Below are positions 27,395-35,313 of a stretch of 64,000 bases of DNA, in pieces. The notes beneath the pieces were generated by a model that was not told where the DNA came from, did not search any database, and saw only the letters and a program-made list of their open reading frames with translations. Position 1 is the first letter of the stretch. Each line of letters opens with the position of its first letter. A program made the position numbers and the translations under genes. The stretch covers positions 28,383 through 92,382 of the forward strand of contig JAKSSF010000006.1 in the NCBI GenBank assembly GCA_024403235.1, read 5' to 3'. This DNA comes from Lachnospiraceae bacterium (lineage in GTDB: Bacteria; Bacillota; Clostridia; Lachnospirales; Lachnospiraceae).

Positions 27395-28783
27395 ATGCAA
27401 CATTACATCGTTGAATTATCAAAATATGCCATTGCATTTATCATGTGTTTATATACTTTTGAAAGCTTTTTTGTATTTCGTCATGATAATGAATTGGATA
27501 GAACAGGAAGTTATATTAGACAGTGTATATACATGTTTTTAATTACATTGCTTTCTTTTGCATCCTTAACCTTGCAACGGGGAGAAATAGAGTACATCTT
27601 CTTCTTTGCCTTTTTGGAAATTGCGTTATTTTCTGTGATAGTGCTATTTTCTATGATTTATCCCTTGTGCAATCGTTTGCTGGTCAATCATATGTGCATG
27701 CTGTTATCCATTGGCTTTATTATGATTGCCCGATTGGATTTTAGTAAGGCTATAAAACAATTTGTGATTGTAGCAGTGTCTTTAGTAATTGCATTAATTG
27801 TACCATTCTTTGTGCATAACTTGCGTTTCTTAAAACATTTATGGTTTCTCTATGCGACAATTGGTATAGGCGGTTTAGGGGCAGTATTATTAGCAGGTCA
27901 GGTAACACATGGTTCGAAAATATTTTATTCTATACAAGGTGTTACCATACAACCTTCTGAGTTTATTAAAATTATTTATGCATTTCTAATAGCATCTTTG
28001 TTATATAAATCAACAAAAATAACACAGGTACTTTTAAGTGCATTTCTTGCAGCAATTCATGTATTGATTTTGGTTGCTTCCAGAGATTTAGGATCGGCTG
28101 TTATTTTCTTTATAGGATATTTGTTTGTATTATTTATTGCTTCCAGAAACTATCTTTACTTATTTTCCGGAATAGGGATTGGAAGTATTGCGGCAGTGGT
28201 GTCATATTATTTGTTTTCTCATGTGCAGGTTCGTGTACAGGCTTTTCTGGATCCTTTTGCAGCTATTGATAAAGAAGGCTATCAGATTACCCAATCTTTG
28301 TTTGCTATTGGGACAGGAAGTTGGTTTGGGATGGGATTGAATCGAGGTACCCCGAATGATATTCCTTATGTACTATCTGATTTTATGTTTTCTGCTGTAG
28401 CAGAAGAAATGGGTGTTATCTTTGCAATTTGTATGATTTTAGTTTGCTTAAGTTGTTTTGTCATGATGATGACAATTGCTCTGTCTCTGCAAGAAAGATT
28501 TTATCAATTAATCGCCGTAGGGTTAGGTGTGATATATATTTTTCAAATCTTTTTAACCATAGGTGGAGGAATCAAATTTATTCCTATGACAGGTGTTACG
28601 CTACCCTTGGTAAGCTATGGTGGTAGTAGTGTGCTTTCTACTTTATTAATGTTCTCTGTTGTACAGGGCTTATACATTGTGCGAAAGGATGAGCAAAAAC
28701 AAGAAGAGGAAGAAGAATTGGAAGAGGAGGAGTTTTTGTATGCCAACAAAAAGAGACAGAAACGAAAAAGACTCAACTTCTAA
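27395..28783 (+). CDS. FtsW/RodA/SpoVE family peptidoglycan polymerase (SEDS)
   Basis: A 462-residue polytopic membrane protein with about ten transmembrane segments. SEDS motifs are present: GVTIQPSEFIKI (about residue 190), SRDLGSAVIFFI (about 225) and LPLVSYGGSSVLSTL near residue 410. These enzymes polymerise lipid II with a class B PBP. The C-terminus is a highly charged Glu-rich then Lys/Arg-rich tail. AAGGAG precedes the ATG. The last 44 bases overlap the downstream PBP gene, a typical FtsW-PbpA pair. Confidence 0.93.
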   Translation: MQHYIVELSKYAIAFIMCLYTFESFFVFRHDNELDRTGSYIRQCIYMFLITLLSFASLTLQRGEIEYIFFFAFLEIALFSVIVLFSMIYPLCNRLLVNHMCMLLSIGFIMIARLDFSKAIKQFVIVAVSLVIALIVPFFVHNLRFLKHLWFLYATIGIGGLGAVLLAGQVTHGSKIFYSIQGVTIQPSEFIKIIYAFLIASLLYKSTKITQVLLSAFLAAIHVLILVASRDLGSAVIFFIGYLFVLFIASRNYLYLFSGIGIGSIAAVVSYYLFSHVQVRVQAFLDPFAAIDKEGYQITQSLFAIGTGSWFGMGLNRGTPNDIPYVLSDFMFSAVAEEMGVIFAICMILVCLSCFVMMMTIALSLQERFYQLIAVGLGVIYIFQIFLTIGGGIKFIPMTGVTLPLVSYGGSSVLSTLLMFSVVQGLYIVRKDEQKQEEEEELEEEEFLYANKKRQKRKRLNF

Positions 28784-30209
28784 AAAAAGAAGGAAGAAAA
28801 CCAGAAAAAACAGAGAAATAATTATCTCTATCTATATGTTTGTCTTTCTGTTTGTAGGGATGATTGGATATTTATGTCATTTTGTGAATACTTCGGGTCA
28901 GGAAATGATTAACTATAGCTTCAACAAAAGACAACAAATTTTGACCAGTAAAAATTCCAGAGGAACTATTTATTCTTCTGATGGGGAGATTGTAGCGGAA
29001 TCCTTACTTTCGGAAGACGGGAAAGAAACCCGAATATACCCCTATGACAATTTATTTTCTCATACAGTTGGTTTTTCTACCAAGGGTAGAACAGGCATAG
29101 AAGCTATGGCTAATTCTTACCTAATTAACGCCCATGTTTCTTTAACGGAGAAGGTAGAAAATGAGGTGTCCGGACAAAAAAATCATGGTGATAATGTGTA
29201 CAGTACCTTGCGTACAGATTTACAACAAATTGCTAGCAAAGCCTTGGGCGTTAGTAAAGGCGCTATCATCGTCAGTGAAGTGAAAACCGGACGGGTGCTT
29301 GCTATGGTTAGTAAACCGGATTTTAATCCCAATACCATTGTGCAAGATTGGAATGGATATGTAAAAGATGAAAAAAACTCTGTGTTATTAAATCGAGCTA
29401 CTCAGGGTATTTATCCCCCAGGATCAACATTTAAAATTATTACCAGTCTTGCCTATATTAGACAGCATCCGACGGATTTTAGCCAGTATGCTTTTACCTG
29501 TAATGGACATTTTACCCATGGTCAAGATAAAATCAACTGTTACCACGGAACAGTTCATGGAGGTGTTGATTTGGCAGAATCCTTTGCCAAGTCTTGTAAT
29601 GCTTCTTTTGCCAATATTGGAATAGGGCTACCAAGAGATCAATTCGGCAAAATGTTACAGGAATTAGGCTTTGGTCAAAACTTGCCACTGAATATGAATT
29701 ATTCTGTCAGTAATTTGTCAGTAGATGGGGCTACCTCTGATGAGGATATGATTCAGATTTCCATTGGTCAGGGGAAGGCACAAATTACTCCTATATTATT
29801 GCATTTAATTACCAACAGTATTGCAGGTAATGGAAAAGTAATGAAACCAATGTTTATGGATAAGGTACTGTCAGAAGACGGCGCAATTGTGAAACAGTTT
29901 AAACCAGAACTTTACAAAACATTAATGACGGAAGAAGAAAGTAGGGTCCTTAGAGAATTAATGACTGGTGTTGTGGAAAATGGTACAGGAAAAAGATTGC
30001 GTGGTCTTTCCTATACCGCTGCGGGCAAGACAGGTTCCGCAGAATATAACCATGTAAAAGAGGATTCTCATGCCTGGTTTACTGGTTTTGCACCTGCAGA
30101 GGAGCCGGAAATTTCTGTAACCATTATTGTAGAAGGAATTGGCTCCGGAGGGGATTATGCGGTGCCTATTGCAAAACGTATTTTTGATGGTTACTTTGGA
30201 ACCAATTAG
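28740..30209 (+). CDS. Penicillin-binding protein, transpeptidase (PbpA-like)
   Basis: A 489-residue class B-like PBP that crosslinks peptidoglycan strands made by the SEDS partner. A basic cytoplasmic tail and one transmembrane segment (about 30-50) precede an extracellular region. The transpeptidase motifs are STFK (Ser229, in PPGSTFKIIT), SCN (in AKSCNASF) and KTG (in AAGKTGSAEY). ATG at 28740 is chosen because GAGGAGG lies 9 bases upstream, inside the end of the SEDS gene; earlier in-frame codons lack a site. Confidence 0.92.
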   Translation: MPTKRDRNEKDSTSKKRRKKTRKNREIIISIYMFVFLFVGMIGYLCHFVNTSGQEMINYSFNKRQQILTSKNSRGTIYSSDGEIVAESLLSEDGKETRIYPYDNLFSHTVGFSTKGRTGIEAMANSYLINAHVSLTEKVENEVSGQKNHGDNVYSTLRTDLQQIASKALGVSKGAIIVSEVKTGRVLAMVSKPDFNPNTIVQDWNGYVKDEKNSVLLNRATQGIYPPGSTFKIITSLAYIRQHPTDFSQYAFTCNGHFTHGQDKINCYHGTVHGGVDLAESFAKSCNASFANIGIGLPRDQFGKMLQELGFGQNLPLNMNYSVSNLSVDGATSDEDMIQISIGQGKAQITPILLHLITNSIAGNGKVMKPMFMDKVLSEDGAIVKQFKPELYKTLMTEEESRVLRELMTGVVENGTGKRLRGLSYTAAGKTGSAEYNHVKEDSHAWFTGFAPAEEPEISVTIIVEGIGSGGDYAVPIAKRIFDGYFGTN

Positions 30210-30216
30210 GTTGGAC

Positions 30217-30245
30217 TTGCACTAATATTTTGATTCAGTTATACT
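30217..30245 (+). promoter_or_regulatory. Promoter before the Nudix gene
   Basis: TTGCAC, a 17-base spacer and TATACT lie about 41 bases before the start codon. Confidence 0.55.
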
Positions 30246-30285
30246 GAAATTAAGTATGGTTCGCACTAGCTAAGGAGGCATTGCA

Positions 30286-30747
30286 ATGATGGAAGCAACA
30301 AGCTGCGGCGGTGTGGTTATTTTCCGAGGTAAGATATTACTTTTATACAAGAATTTTCGTAATAAGTATGAAGGCTGGGTATTGCCTAAGGGGACTGTAG
30401 AAGAAGGGGAAGAATATCAGGAAACGGCACTTCGAGAGGTATTGGAGGAAACTGGAGCGAAAGCCACCATTATCAAATATGTTGGTAAAAGCGAGTATAC
30501 TTTCACAGTACCGGAAGATACAGTAGAAAAGGAAGTGCATTGGTACTTGATGATGGCGGATAGCTATTACAGCAAACCACAACGAGAGGAATTCTTTGTG
30601 GATTCCGGATATTACAAATATCATGAGGCATATCATCTTTTGAAGTTTGCCAATGAAAGACAAATTTTAGAAAAAGCCTATGCAGAATATTTGGAGTTAA
30701 AGAAAAATAACCTGTGGGGGATCAAAGCTACCAGAAACCCTTCATGA
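30286..30747 (+). CDS. Nudix hydrolase
   Basis: A 153-residue Nudix-fold hydrolase. The Nudix box GTVEEGEEYQETALREVLEE, continuing ETGA (about residues 36-58), has the metal-binding Glu residues. The N-terminal strand begins SCGGVVIF. The family removes nucleotide diphosphates linked to other moieties; the substrate cannot be assigned. AAGGAGG lies 7 bases before the ATG. Confidence 0.9.
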   Translation: MMEATSCGGVVIFRGKILLLYKNFRNKYEGWVLPKGTVEEGEEYQETALREVLEETGAKATIIKYVGKSEYTFTVPEDTVEKEVHWYLMMADSYYSKPQREEFFVDSGYYKYHEAYHLLKFANERQILEKAYAEYLELKKNNLWGIKATRNPS

Positions 30748-30755
30748 GGTAAAGA

Positions 30756-31067
30756 ATGAAATTTCTAAAAGAGCTATATTTGGGTCAGGATGTTCACCAT
30801 TTGTTGGATTTAAAGTGGAAAATTCGACACGGTGCGGGTGTTGTTGGTCTGTATGTGATATATCTGGGACACAACACCAATAAAATAGAAATCATAGAGG
30901 CAAGCTTTTTGAAACAAAAATATTTGCGTAAAGAGGTGGCTCTTGTCATTGGGATGACTAAATCTTATGACGAGGCTATTCAGATTGTAACGCGGATTGT
31001 GGAGGAAGCAATTTCCGAAACTGGAAAAGCGGACCCAAGTGCTTTTGTTTTGAAGAAGTATTCATAA
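30756..31067 (+). CDS. Conserved hypothetical protein
   Basis: A 103-residue protein with no family I recognise. The N-terminus MKFLKELYLGQDVHHLLD is amphipathic, the middle is a hydrophobic strand-helix region (GVVGLYVIYLGH), and no membrane anchor or catalytic motif is clear. GAGGTAAAGA precedes the ATG; the gene starts 8 bases after the Nudix stop and precedes two sporulation-associated genes, so it is likely co-transcribed. Confidence 0.75.
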   Translation: MKFLKELYLGQDVHHLLDLKWKIRHGAGVVGLYVIYLGHNTNKIEIIEASFLKQKYLRKEVALVIGMTKSYDEAIQIVTRIVEEAISETGKADPSAFVLKKYS

Positions 31068-31073
31068 AATAAG

Positions 31074-32030
31074 ATGGGATTGTTAATTTTAAAAGCTATC
31101 AAGTGGATTTTCATTATACTGTTACTCCTGGTATTGGTGATACTGGGACTTATATTTTTGCTTCTGATTTCTGCAATTTCCTATCAGGCAAAAGGCTCAT
31201 ATATTGAGAAAATTCCAGATGTACAAGGTCGTGTTTCTTATTTGTTTGGACTTGTGAAATGTGGATTTTCTTACCAAGAGCAATTTCTTTTAAAAGTGAA
31301 GATTTTGGGCATTCCGGTGTATGGTTTTCCTAAAAAGGAAAAACGGACCAAGAAAGAAAAGTCTGTATCGAAAGATGCACCTATTGACCTAAAGGAAGCA
31401 GAAATCAAAAAAGATGAAGAAATTGTATATGCTGATAGAGATGAGAAAAAATCGGGGTTAGATTCGATAGTGGAAGATACTACAGATACTATATCTATTA
31501 GCAAAAAGACTGTAGAGAAAAATCCTAACAATGGTTTAACAGTAGAGAAAAAGACGCTAGATGAAAAAACAGTAGAAGATACTGTAACCAAGGATACTGC
31601 AAGAAAAAAGAAAATAAAAACCAAGAAAGAAAAGAAAACTACAGAACAAAAAGGGTTTTCTTTAGAGACTTTACAATCCTGGAAAGCTTTTTTTACAAAT
31701 CCAAAGATTAAGCGAGCTTTAGCGGATTGTAAAGAAAAAATATTCCGTGCACTGAAAGCCATTCTGCCAAAGAAGTGGAGTGTACTGGCGAAATTTGGAT
31801 TTGCAGACCCGTCCATTACCGGGAAAATTATGGCAGGTCTTGGAATACTTTATCCTGTTATTGGGAATCATATAGTTGCAATTCCATTTTTTGAAGAAGA
31901 AATATTGGAGATAGAGGGAGAACTTAAGGGAAAGATTCGCCCTATTTATTTCTTGTGGCAGATATTACTTTTGATTTTGAATAAAGATGTTAGATATTTG
32001 ATAAAAGCAGCCAAAAAACAGTTGGGTTAA
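31074..32030 (+). CDS. DUF2953 protein (YtfI-like)
   Basis: A 318-residue protein with one N-terminal transmembrane segment (about residues 8-35), a low-complexity Lys/Glu/Thr-rich middle (about 85-200), and a C-terminal DUF2953 region (GFADPSITGKIMAGLGILYP, then IRPIYFLWQ). In Bacillus subtilis ytfI lies next to ytfJ, as here with the following gene; this conserved pair is tied to sporulation. The low-complexity segment is unusually long for the family. Confidence 0.78.
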   Translation: MGLLILKAIKWIFIILLLLVLVILGLIFLLLISAISYQAKGSYIEKIPDVQGRVSYLFGLVKCGFSYQEQFLLKVKILGIPVYGFPKKEKRTKKEKSVSKDAPIDLKEAEIKKDEEIVYADRDEKKSGLDSIVEDTTDTISISKKTVEKNPNNGLTVEKKTLDEKTVEDTVTKDTARKKKIKTKKEKKTTEQKGFSLETLQSWKAFFTNPKIKRALADCKEKIFRALKAILPKKWSVLAKFGFADPSITGKIMAGLGILYPVIGNHIVAIPFFEEEILEIEGELKGKIRPIYFLWQILLLILNKDVRYLIKAAKKQLG

Positions 32031-32053
32031 ATTCCAATCATTAGGAGGTTGAA

Positions 32054-32443
32054 ATGGCAGATAATCATTTTGGTTCTATAGTAGAATCCTTATTAAAGGG
32101 TGTTGATTCTGTGCTTAGCACAAAAACTGTAGTAGGAGAGCCTACACAGATTGGCGATACCATTATTTTACCGCTAGTAGATGTTTCCTTCGGTATTGGA
32201 GCCGGTGCAGGGTCCGGAGAAAAAAAGCATAACGGGGCAGGCGGTGTAGGTGGAAAGATTACTCCCAGTTCTGTACTGATTATTAAGGATGGTCATACCA
32301 AACTTGTGAATATCAAGCAACAAGATACTATGACAAAGATTTTAGATATGGTTCCGGATTTGGTGGATCGTTTTACTACCAAGAAAGATGAAGATATGAT
32401 TTCTGATGTGGAAGCAAAGGAAATAGCATTTCCCGAGAAATAA
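32054..32443 (+). CDS. ytfJ: GerW family sporulation protein (YtfJ-like)
   Basis: A 129-residue GerW/YtfJ protein. Family landmarks are VVGEPTQIGDTIILPLVDVSFG, the Gly-rich GAGAGSGEKKHNGAGGVGGK, and a final valine-rich SVLIIKDGH strand followed by a helical tail. AGGAGG precedes the ATG. Its presence suggests that the organism or its ancestors sporulate. Confidence 0.9.
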   Translation: MADNHFGSIVESLLKGVDSVLSTKTVVGEPTQIGDTIILPLVDVSFGIGAGAGSGEKKHNGAGGVGGKITPSSVLIIKDGHTKLVNIKQQDTMTKILDMVPDLVDRFTTKKDEDMISDVEAKEIAFPEK

Positions 32444-32537
32444 AAATAGAACATACACGAATAAATGACTTTTGCATATACTATCTTAGAAGACAGAATC
32501 TGCTTGCCGAAGAAGTAGAGTTTCCTGGGAGGATAGT

Positions 32538-32687
32538 ATGGGAAAGAATATGGCTTGTGTGTTTTTCTGGACAGCAGTGGGAATGGTTTTAATGATGCTA
32601 GTCAAAACAACATTTTGGGGAATTATGATTAGTGTTGTTATGTTATTGATTTCTTATTATTTATATTTTCATGGCTGTGATTCGTAA
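32538..32687 (+). CDS. Small hydrophobic protein (49 aa)
   Basis: A 49-residue open frame with a good GGGAGGA site 6 bases upstream. The sequence begins MGKNMACVFFWTAVG and contains one long or two short hydrophobic segments (about residues 6-44), ending FHGCDS. It follows the GerW gene by 94 bases and is closed by a terminator. I recognise no family; the codon pattern and ribosome site make it likely real. Confidence 0.65.
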   Translation: MGKNMACVFFWTAVGMVLMMLVKTTFWGIMISVVMLLISYYLYFHGCDS

Positions 32688-32694
32688 AAAGGGC

Positions 32695-32727
32695 AAAAAA
32701 AAACTACCGACAATCGGTAGTTTTTTT
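32695..32727. terminator. Bidirectional terminator between the GerW unit and rpmB
   Basis: ACTACCGA and TCGGTAGT are perfect arms around CAA, with an A run on the left and a T run on the right, so both converging transcripts can stop. Confidence 0.9.
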
Positions 32728-32741
32728 ATTACCTATAATTA

Positions 32742-32927
32742 TTAAGCTCTTTCAACATTGCCAGATCTTAAACAACTGGTACAAACGTGCATTTTCTTTG
32801 CAGCTCCGTTTACTAAAACTTTTACGCTCTTAACATTAGACTTCCAAATATGATTGGATCTTCTATGAGAATGGCTAACGTTGTTACCAAAATGTACGCC
32901 TTTACCACAAACTTCACACTTTGCCAT
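32742..32927 (-). CDS. rpmB: 50S ribosomal protein L28
   Basis: A 61-residue L28. It begins AKCEVCGKGVHFGNNVSHSH and has the second cysteine pair in HVCTSCLRSG, so it is the zinc-binding (C+) form. ATG at 32927 follows GGAGGTG. It is transcribed alone on the - strand from its own promoter. Confidence 0.96.
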   Translation of the reverse strand: MAKCEVCGKGVHFGNNVSHSHRRSNHIWKSNVKSVKVLVNGAAKKMHVCTSCLRSGNVERA

Positions 32928-32976
32928 GTGGACACCTCCCATTCCTTATTACTTCTTAAATACAAACAACATTAGT

Positions 32977-33005
32977 ATCATAGCAGAAGAAATACAGAAA
33001 AGCAA
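32977..33005 (-). promoter_or_regulatory. Promoter of rpmB
   Basis: On the - strand, TTGCTT, a 17-base spacer and TATGAT preceded by TGC (extended -10) lie about 50 bases upstream of the start codon. Confidence 0.65.
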
Positions 33006-33088
33006 GTGAAATTTATATAATATGTATAAATTTTCTTGGATTTCCAGTTATTTCAGGAATAATGGTTTTCTTTTTGGGAAAAACAAGG

Positions 33089-33094
33089 TATAAT
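33089..33094 (+). promoter_or_regulatory. Probable -10 box before the Asp23-like gene
   Basis: A consensus TATAAT lies 67 bases before the start codon; the -35 region is weak. A TGGGC/GCCCA mini-hairpin follows in the leader. Confidence 0.45.
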
Positions 33095-33161
33095 ACATTC
33101 ATCTTACTGGGCGTAGTATGCCCAATCAAGAAATGAATAATAAATAGTTGGAGGTATTCTT

Positions 33162-33521
33162 ATGAAAGGAACTTCTATTGATACTCATATGGGTAGTATT
33201 ACAATTGATAAAGAAGTAATTGCACAGTACGCAGGAAGTGTTGCAGTGGAATGTTTTGGTATTGTAGGTATGGCCGGTGTATCTGTTGCAGATGGTTTGG
33301 TTCGTCTTTTGAAAAAAGATAGTATAACCAAAGGAATTAGTGTTTCATTGCATGGCAATAAGCTTGTTTTGGATTTTCATGTGATTATTGCCTATGGTGT
33401 AAGCATTCTTGCAGTGTCTGACAGCTTGATTGACAATGTTAGATACAAAGTGGAAGAATTTACGGGTCTAAAGGTTGAAAAGGTAAATGTGTTCGTTGAA
33501 GGCGTTCGTGTAATTGACTAA
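33162..33521 (+). CDS. Asp23/Gls24 family envelope stress protein
   Basis: A 119-residue single-domain Asp23/Gls24 protein. It begins with the typical MGSITIDKEVIAQYAG and ends VNVFVEGVRVID. In Firmicutes the short form sits immediately before fakA (yloV), as here with a 28-base gap. RBS TTGGAGG. Its precise role in envelope homeostasis is unresolved. Confidence 0.9.
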   Translation: MKGTSIDTHMGSITIDKEVIAQYAGSVAVECFGIVGMAGVSVADGLVRLLKKDSITKGISVSLHGNKLVLDFHVIIAYGVSILAVSDSLIDNVRYKVEEFTGLKVEKVNVFVEGVRVID

Positions 33522-33549
33522 TAGGCTTGTTTGATAGGAGGATAAGAAA

Positions 33550-35235
33550 GTGGCTTTGAATACCATTGATGCACCAATGTTGGCTAAGATGTTTTTAGCA
33601 GGTGCACAGAATCTAGAAGCAAAAAAAGAATGGATTAATGAATTAAATGTTTTTCCTGTTCCTGATGGAGATACAGGTACCAATATGACATTGACAATTA
33701 TGTCTGCTGCAAAGGAAGTAGCAACCATAGAAGAACCGACTATGGAAGCTCTTGCAAAGGCGATTTCTTCCGGTTCTCTTCGTGGAGCAAGAGGAAATTC
33801 CGGTGTTATTTTATCCCAGCTTTTAAGAGGCTTTACCAAAACCATTAAAGAAGCAGAGATCATAGATATTCCGTTGATTACAGTGGCAATGGAAAAAGCA
33901 GTTGAAACTGCTTACAAAGCTGTTATGAAGCCTAAGGAAGGTACCATTCTTACGGTTGCAAAGGGTGCCAGTGAAAAAGCGAAAGAGTTAAATGCTGCAG
34001 GGGAAACAGACTTACAGTCCTTTATTGAACAGGTATTGGCCCATGCTGATTATGTGCTTAGTCAGACCCCTGAGATGTTACCTGTATTAAAACAGGCCGG
34101 TGTTGTGGATTCCGGCGGACAGGGCTTAATGGAAGTATTAAAAGGTGCTTTTGATGCTTACCTTGGGAAAGAAATCGATCTGACAACTGTACAGTCTGGT
34201 TCTATGTCCACTGTAGGGGTTGTGGAAGATTCCGTTTCTTTTGAAGAGATTACATTTGGATACTGTACTGAATTTATCATTATGTTAGACAAACCTTTCC
34301 CAATGAAAAAGGAAAAGGATTTTAAGGCCTATTTGGAATCTATCGGTGATTCTATTGTAGTAGTTGCAGATGAAGATATTGTGAAAGTGCATGTGCATAC
34401 AAATGATCCGGGTATGGCCATTCAGAAGGCTTTGACCTATGGTCAGCTTTCTAATATGAAGATTGATAATATGCGCTTGGAGCATCAGGAAAAAGTCATT
34501 AAAATGGCAGAAAAAGAAGCTGCTAAGGCTGCAGAAAGTAAAGTGGAAGAAATACCTGAGGAACCTGTAGAATTAAAAGAAGCTGGTTTCATTGCTGTAT
34601 CTGTTGGAGAAGGTATGGATGAAATCTTCAAGGGCTTAGGTGTGGATTATATTATTGCCGGTGGTCAGACCATGAATCCAAGTACAGAGGATATGGTCAA
34701 TGCCATTGAAAAAGTAAATGCAAAGACCGTATTTATTTTGCCAAATAATAAGAATATTATTTTAGCGGCAAACCAGGCGCAGTACTTGGTAGAAGATAAG
34801 CAGGTTGTGGTCATTCCTACAAAGACAGTAGCCCAGGGTATTACAGCGGTAATCAATTATGTACCGGATCTTTCTATCGAAGAAAATGCTGATGTCATGA
34901 ATGAAGAAATTGCATTGGTAAAAACCGGTCAAGTAACTTATGCAGTTCGTGACACCGTAATTGATGATAAAGAAATCAAAGAAAATGATTTCATGGGCAT
35001 CGGCGATAGCGGTATTTTAGCTGTTGGACAGGATAGAGAAGCAGTTACTTTGGATATGGTTGATGCGATGGTAGATGATGATGTAGAATTGATTAGTGTT
35101 TACTATGGAGCAGATGTGACCGAAGAAGAAGCTATGGCTTTGGCAGATAAGATTGAAGCCAAATACGGTGATTGTGATATTGAATTACAGTTTGGTGGTC
35201 AGCCTGTTTATTATTACATTATTTCTGCAGAATAA
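33550..35235 (+). CDS. fakA: DAK2-domain fatty acid kinase, FakA-like (YloV)
   Basis: A 561-residue protein. The N-terminal DAK2/DhaL kinase domain has LNVFPVPDGDTGTNM (about residues 27-41), whose acidic residues bind Mg-ATP, and GARGNSGVILSQL (about 78-90). A middle domain and a C-terminal DegV-like region follow. FakA phosphorylates fatty acids held by FakB (DegV) proteins. The start is GTG at 33550, preceded by AGGAGG at proper spacing. A DegV gene lies 2.2 kb downstream. Confidence 0.92.
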   Translation: MALNTIDAPMLAKMFLAGAQNLEAKKEWINELNVFPVPDGDTGTNMTLTIMSAAKEVATIEEPTMEALAKAISSGSLRGARGNSGVILSQLLRGFTKTIKEAEIIDIPLITVAMEKAVETAYKAVMKPKEGTILTVAKGASEKAKELNAAGETDLQSFIEQVLAHADYVLSQTPEMLPVLKQAGVVDSGGQGLMEVLKGAFDAYLGKEIDLTTVQSGSMSTVGVVEDSVSFEEITFGYCTEFIIMLDKPFPMKKEKDFKAYLESIGDSIVVVADEDIVKVHVHTNDPGMAIQKALTYGQLSNMKIDNMRLEHQEKVIKMAEKEAAKAAESKVEEIPEEPVELKEAGFIAVSVGEGMDEIFKGLGVDYIIAGGQTMNPSTEDMVNAIEKVNAKTVFILPNNKNIILAANQAQYLVEDKQVVVIPTKTVAQGITAVINYVPDLSIEENADVMNEEIALVKTGQVTYAVRDTVIDDKEIKENDFMGIGDSGILAVGQDREAVTLDMVDAMVDDDVELISVYYGADVTEEEAMALADKIEAKYGDCDIELQFGGQPVYYYIISAE

Positions 35236-35263
35236 TGGAAGATACAAGTTTAGTATAGGAATC

Positions 35264-35293
35264 AAAAAAGTCGCTTTTTAGCGACTTTTTTTG
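35264..35293 (+). terminator. Rho-independent terminator after fakA
   Basis: AAAAAGTCGC and GCGACTTTTT form a perfect 10-bp stem around TTTTTA, ending in a T run. Confidence 0.9.
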
Positions 35294-35313
35294 AACCTTT
35301 TTGGGAGTGTTTA

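Noticed and set aside
31271..31816. Antisense 181-codon frame within the DUF2953 gene
   Set aside because: It is a Ser/Phe/Val-rich shadow of the Lys/Glu-rich coding strand and has no homology-like pattern.
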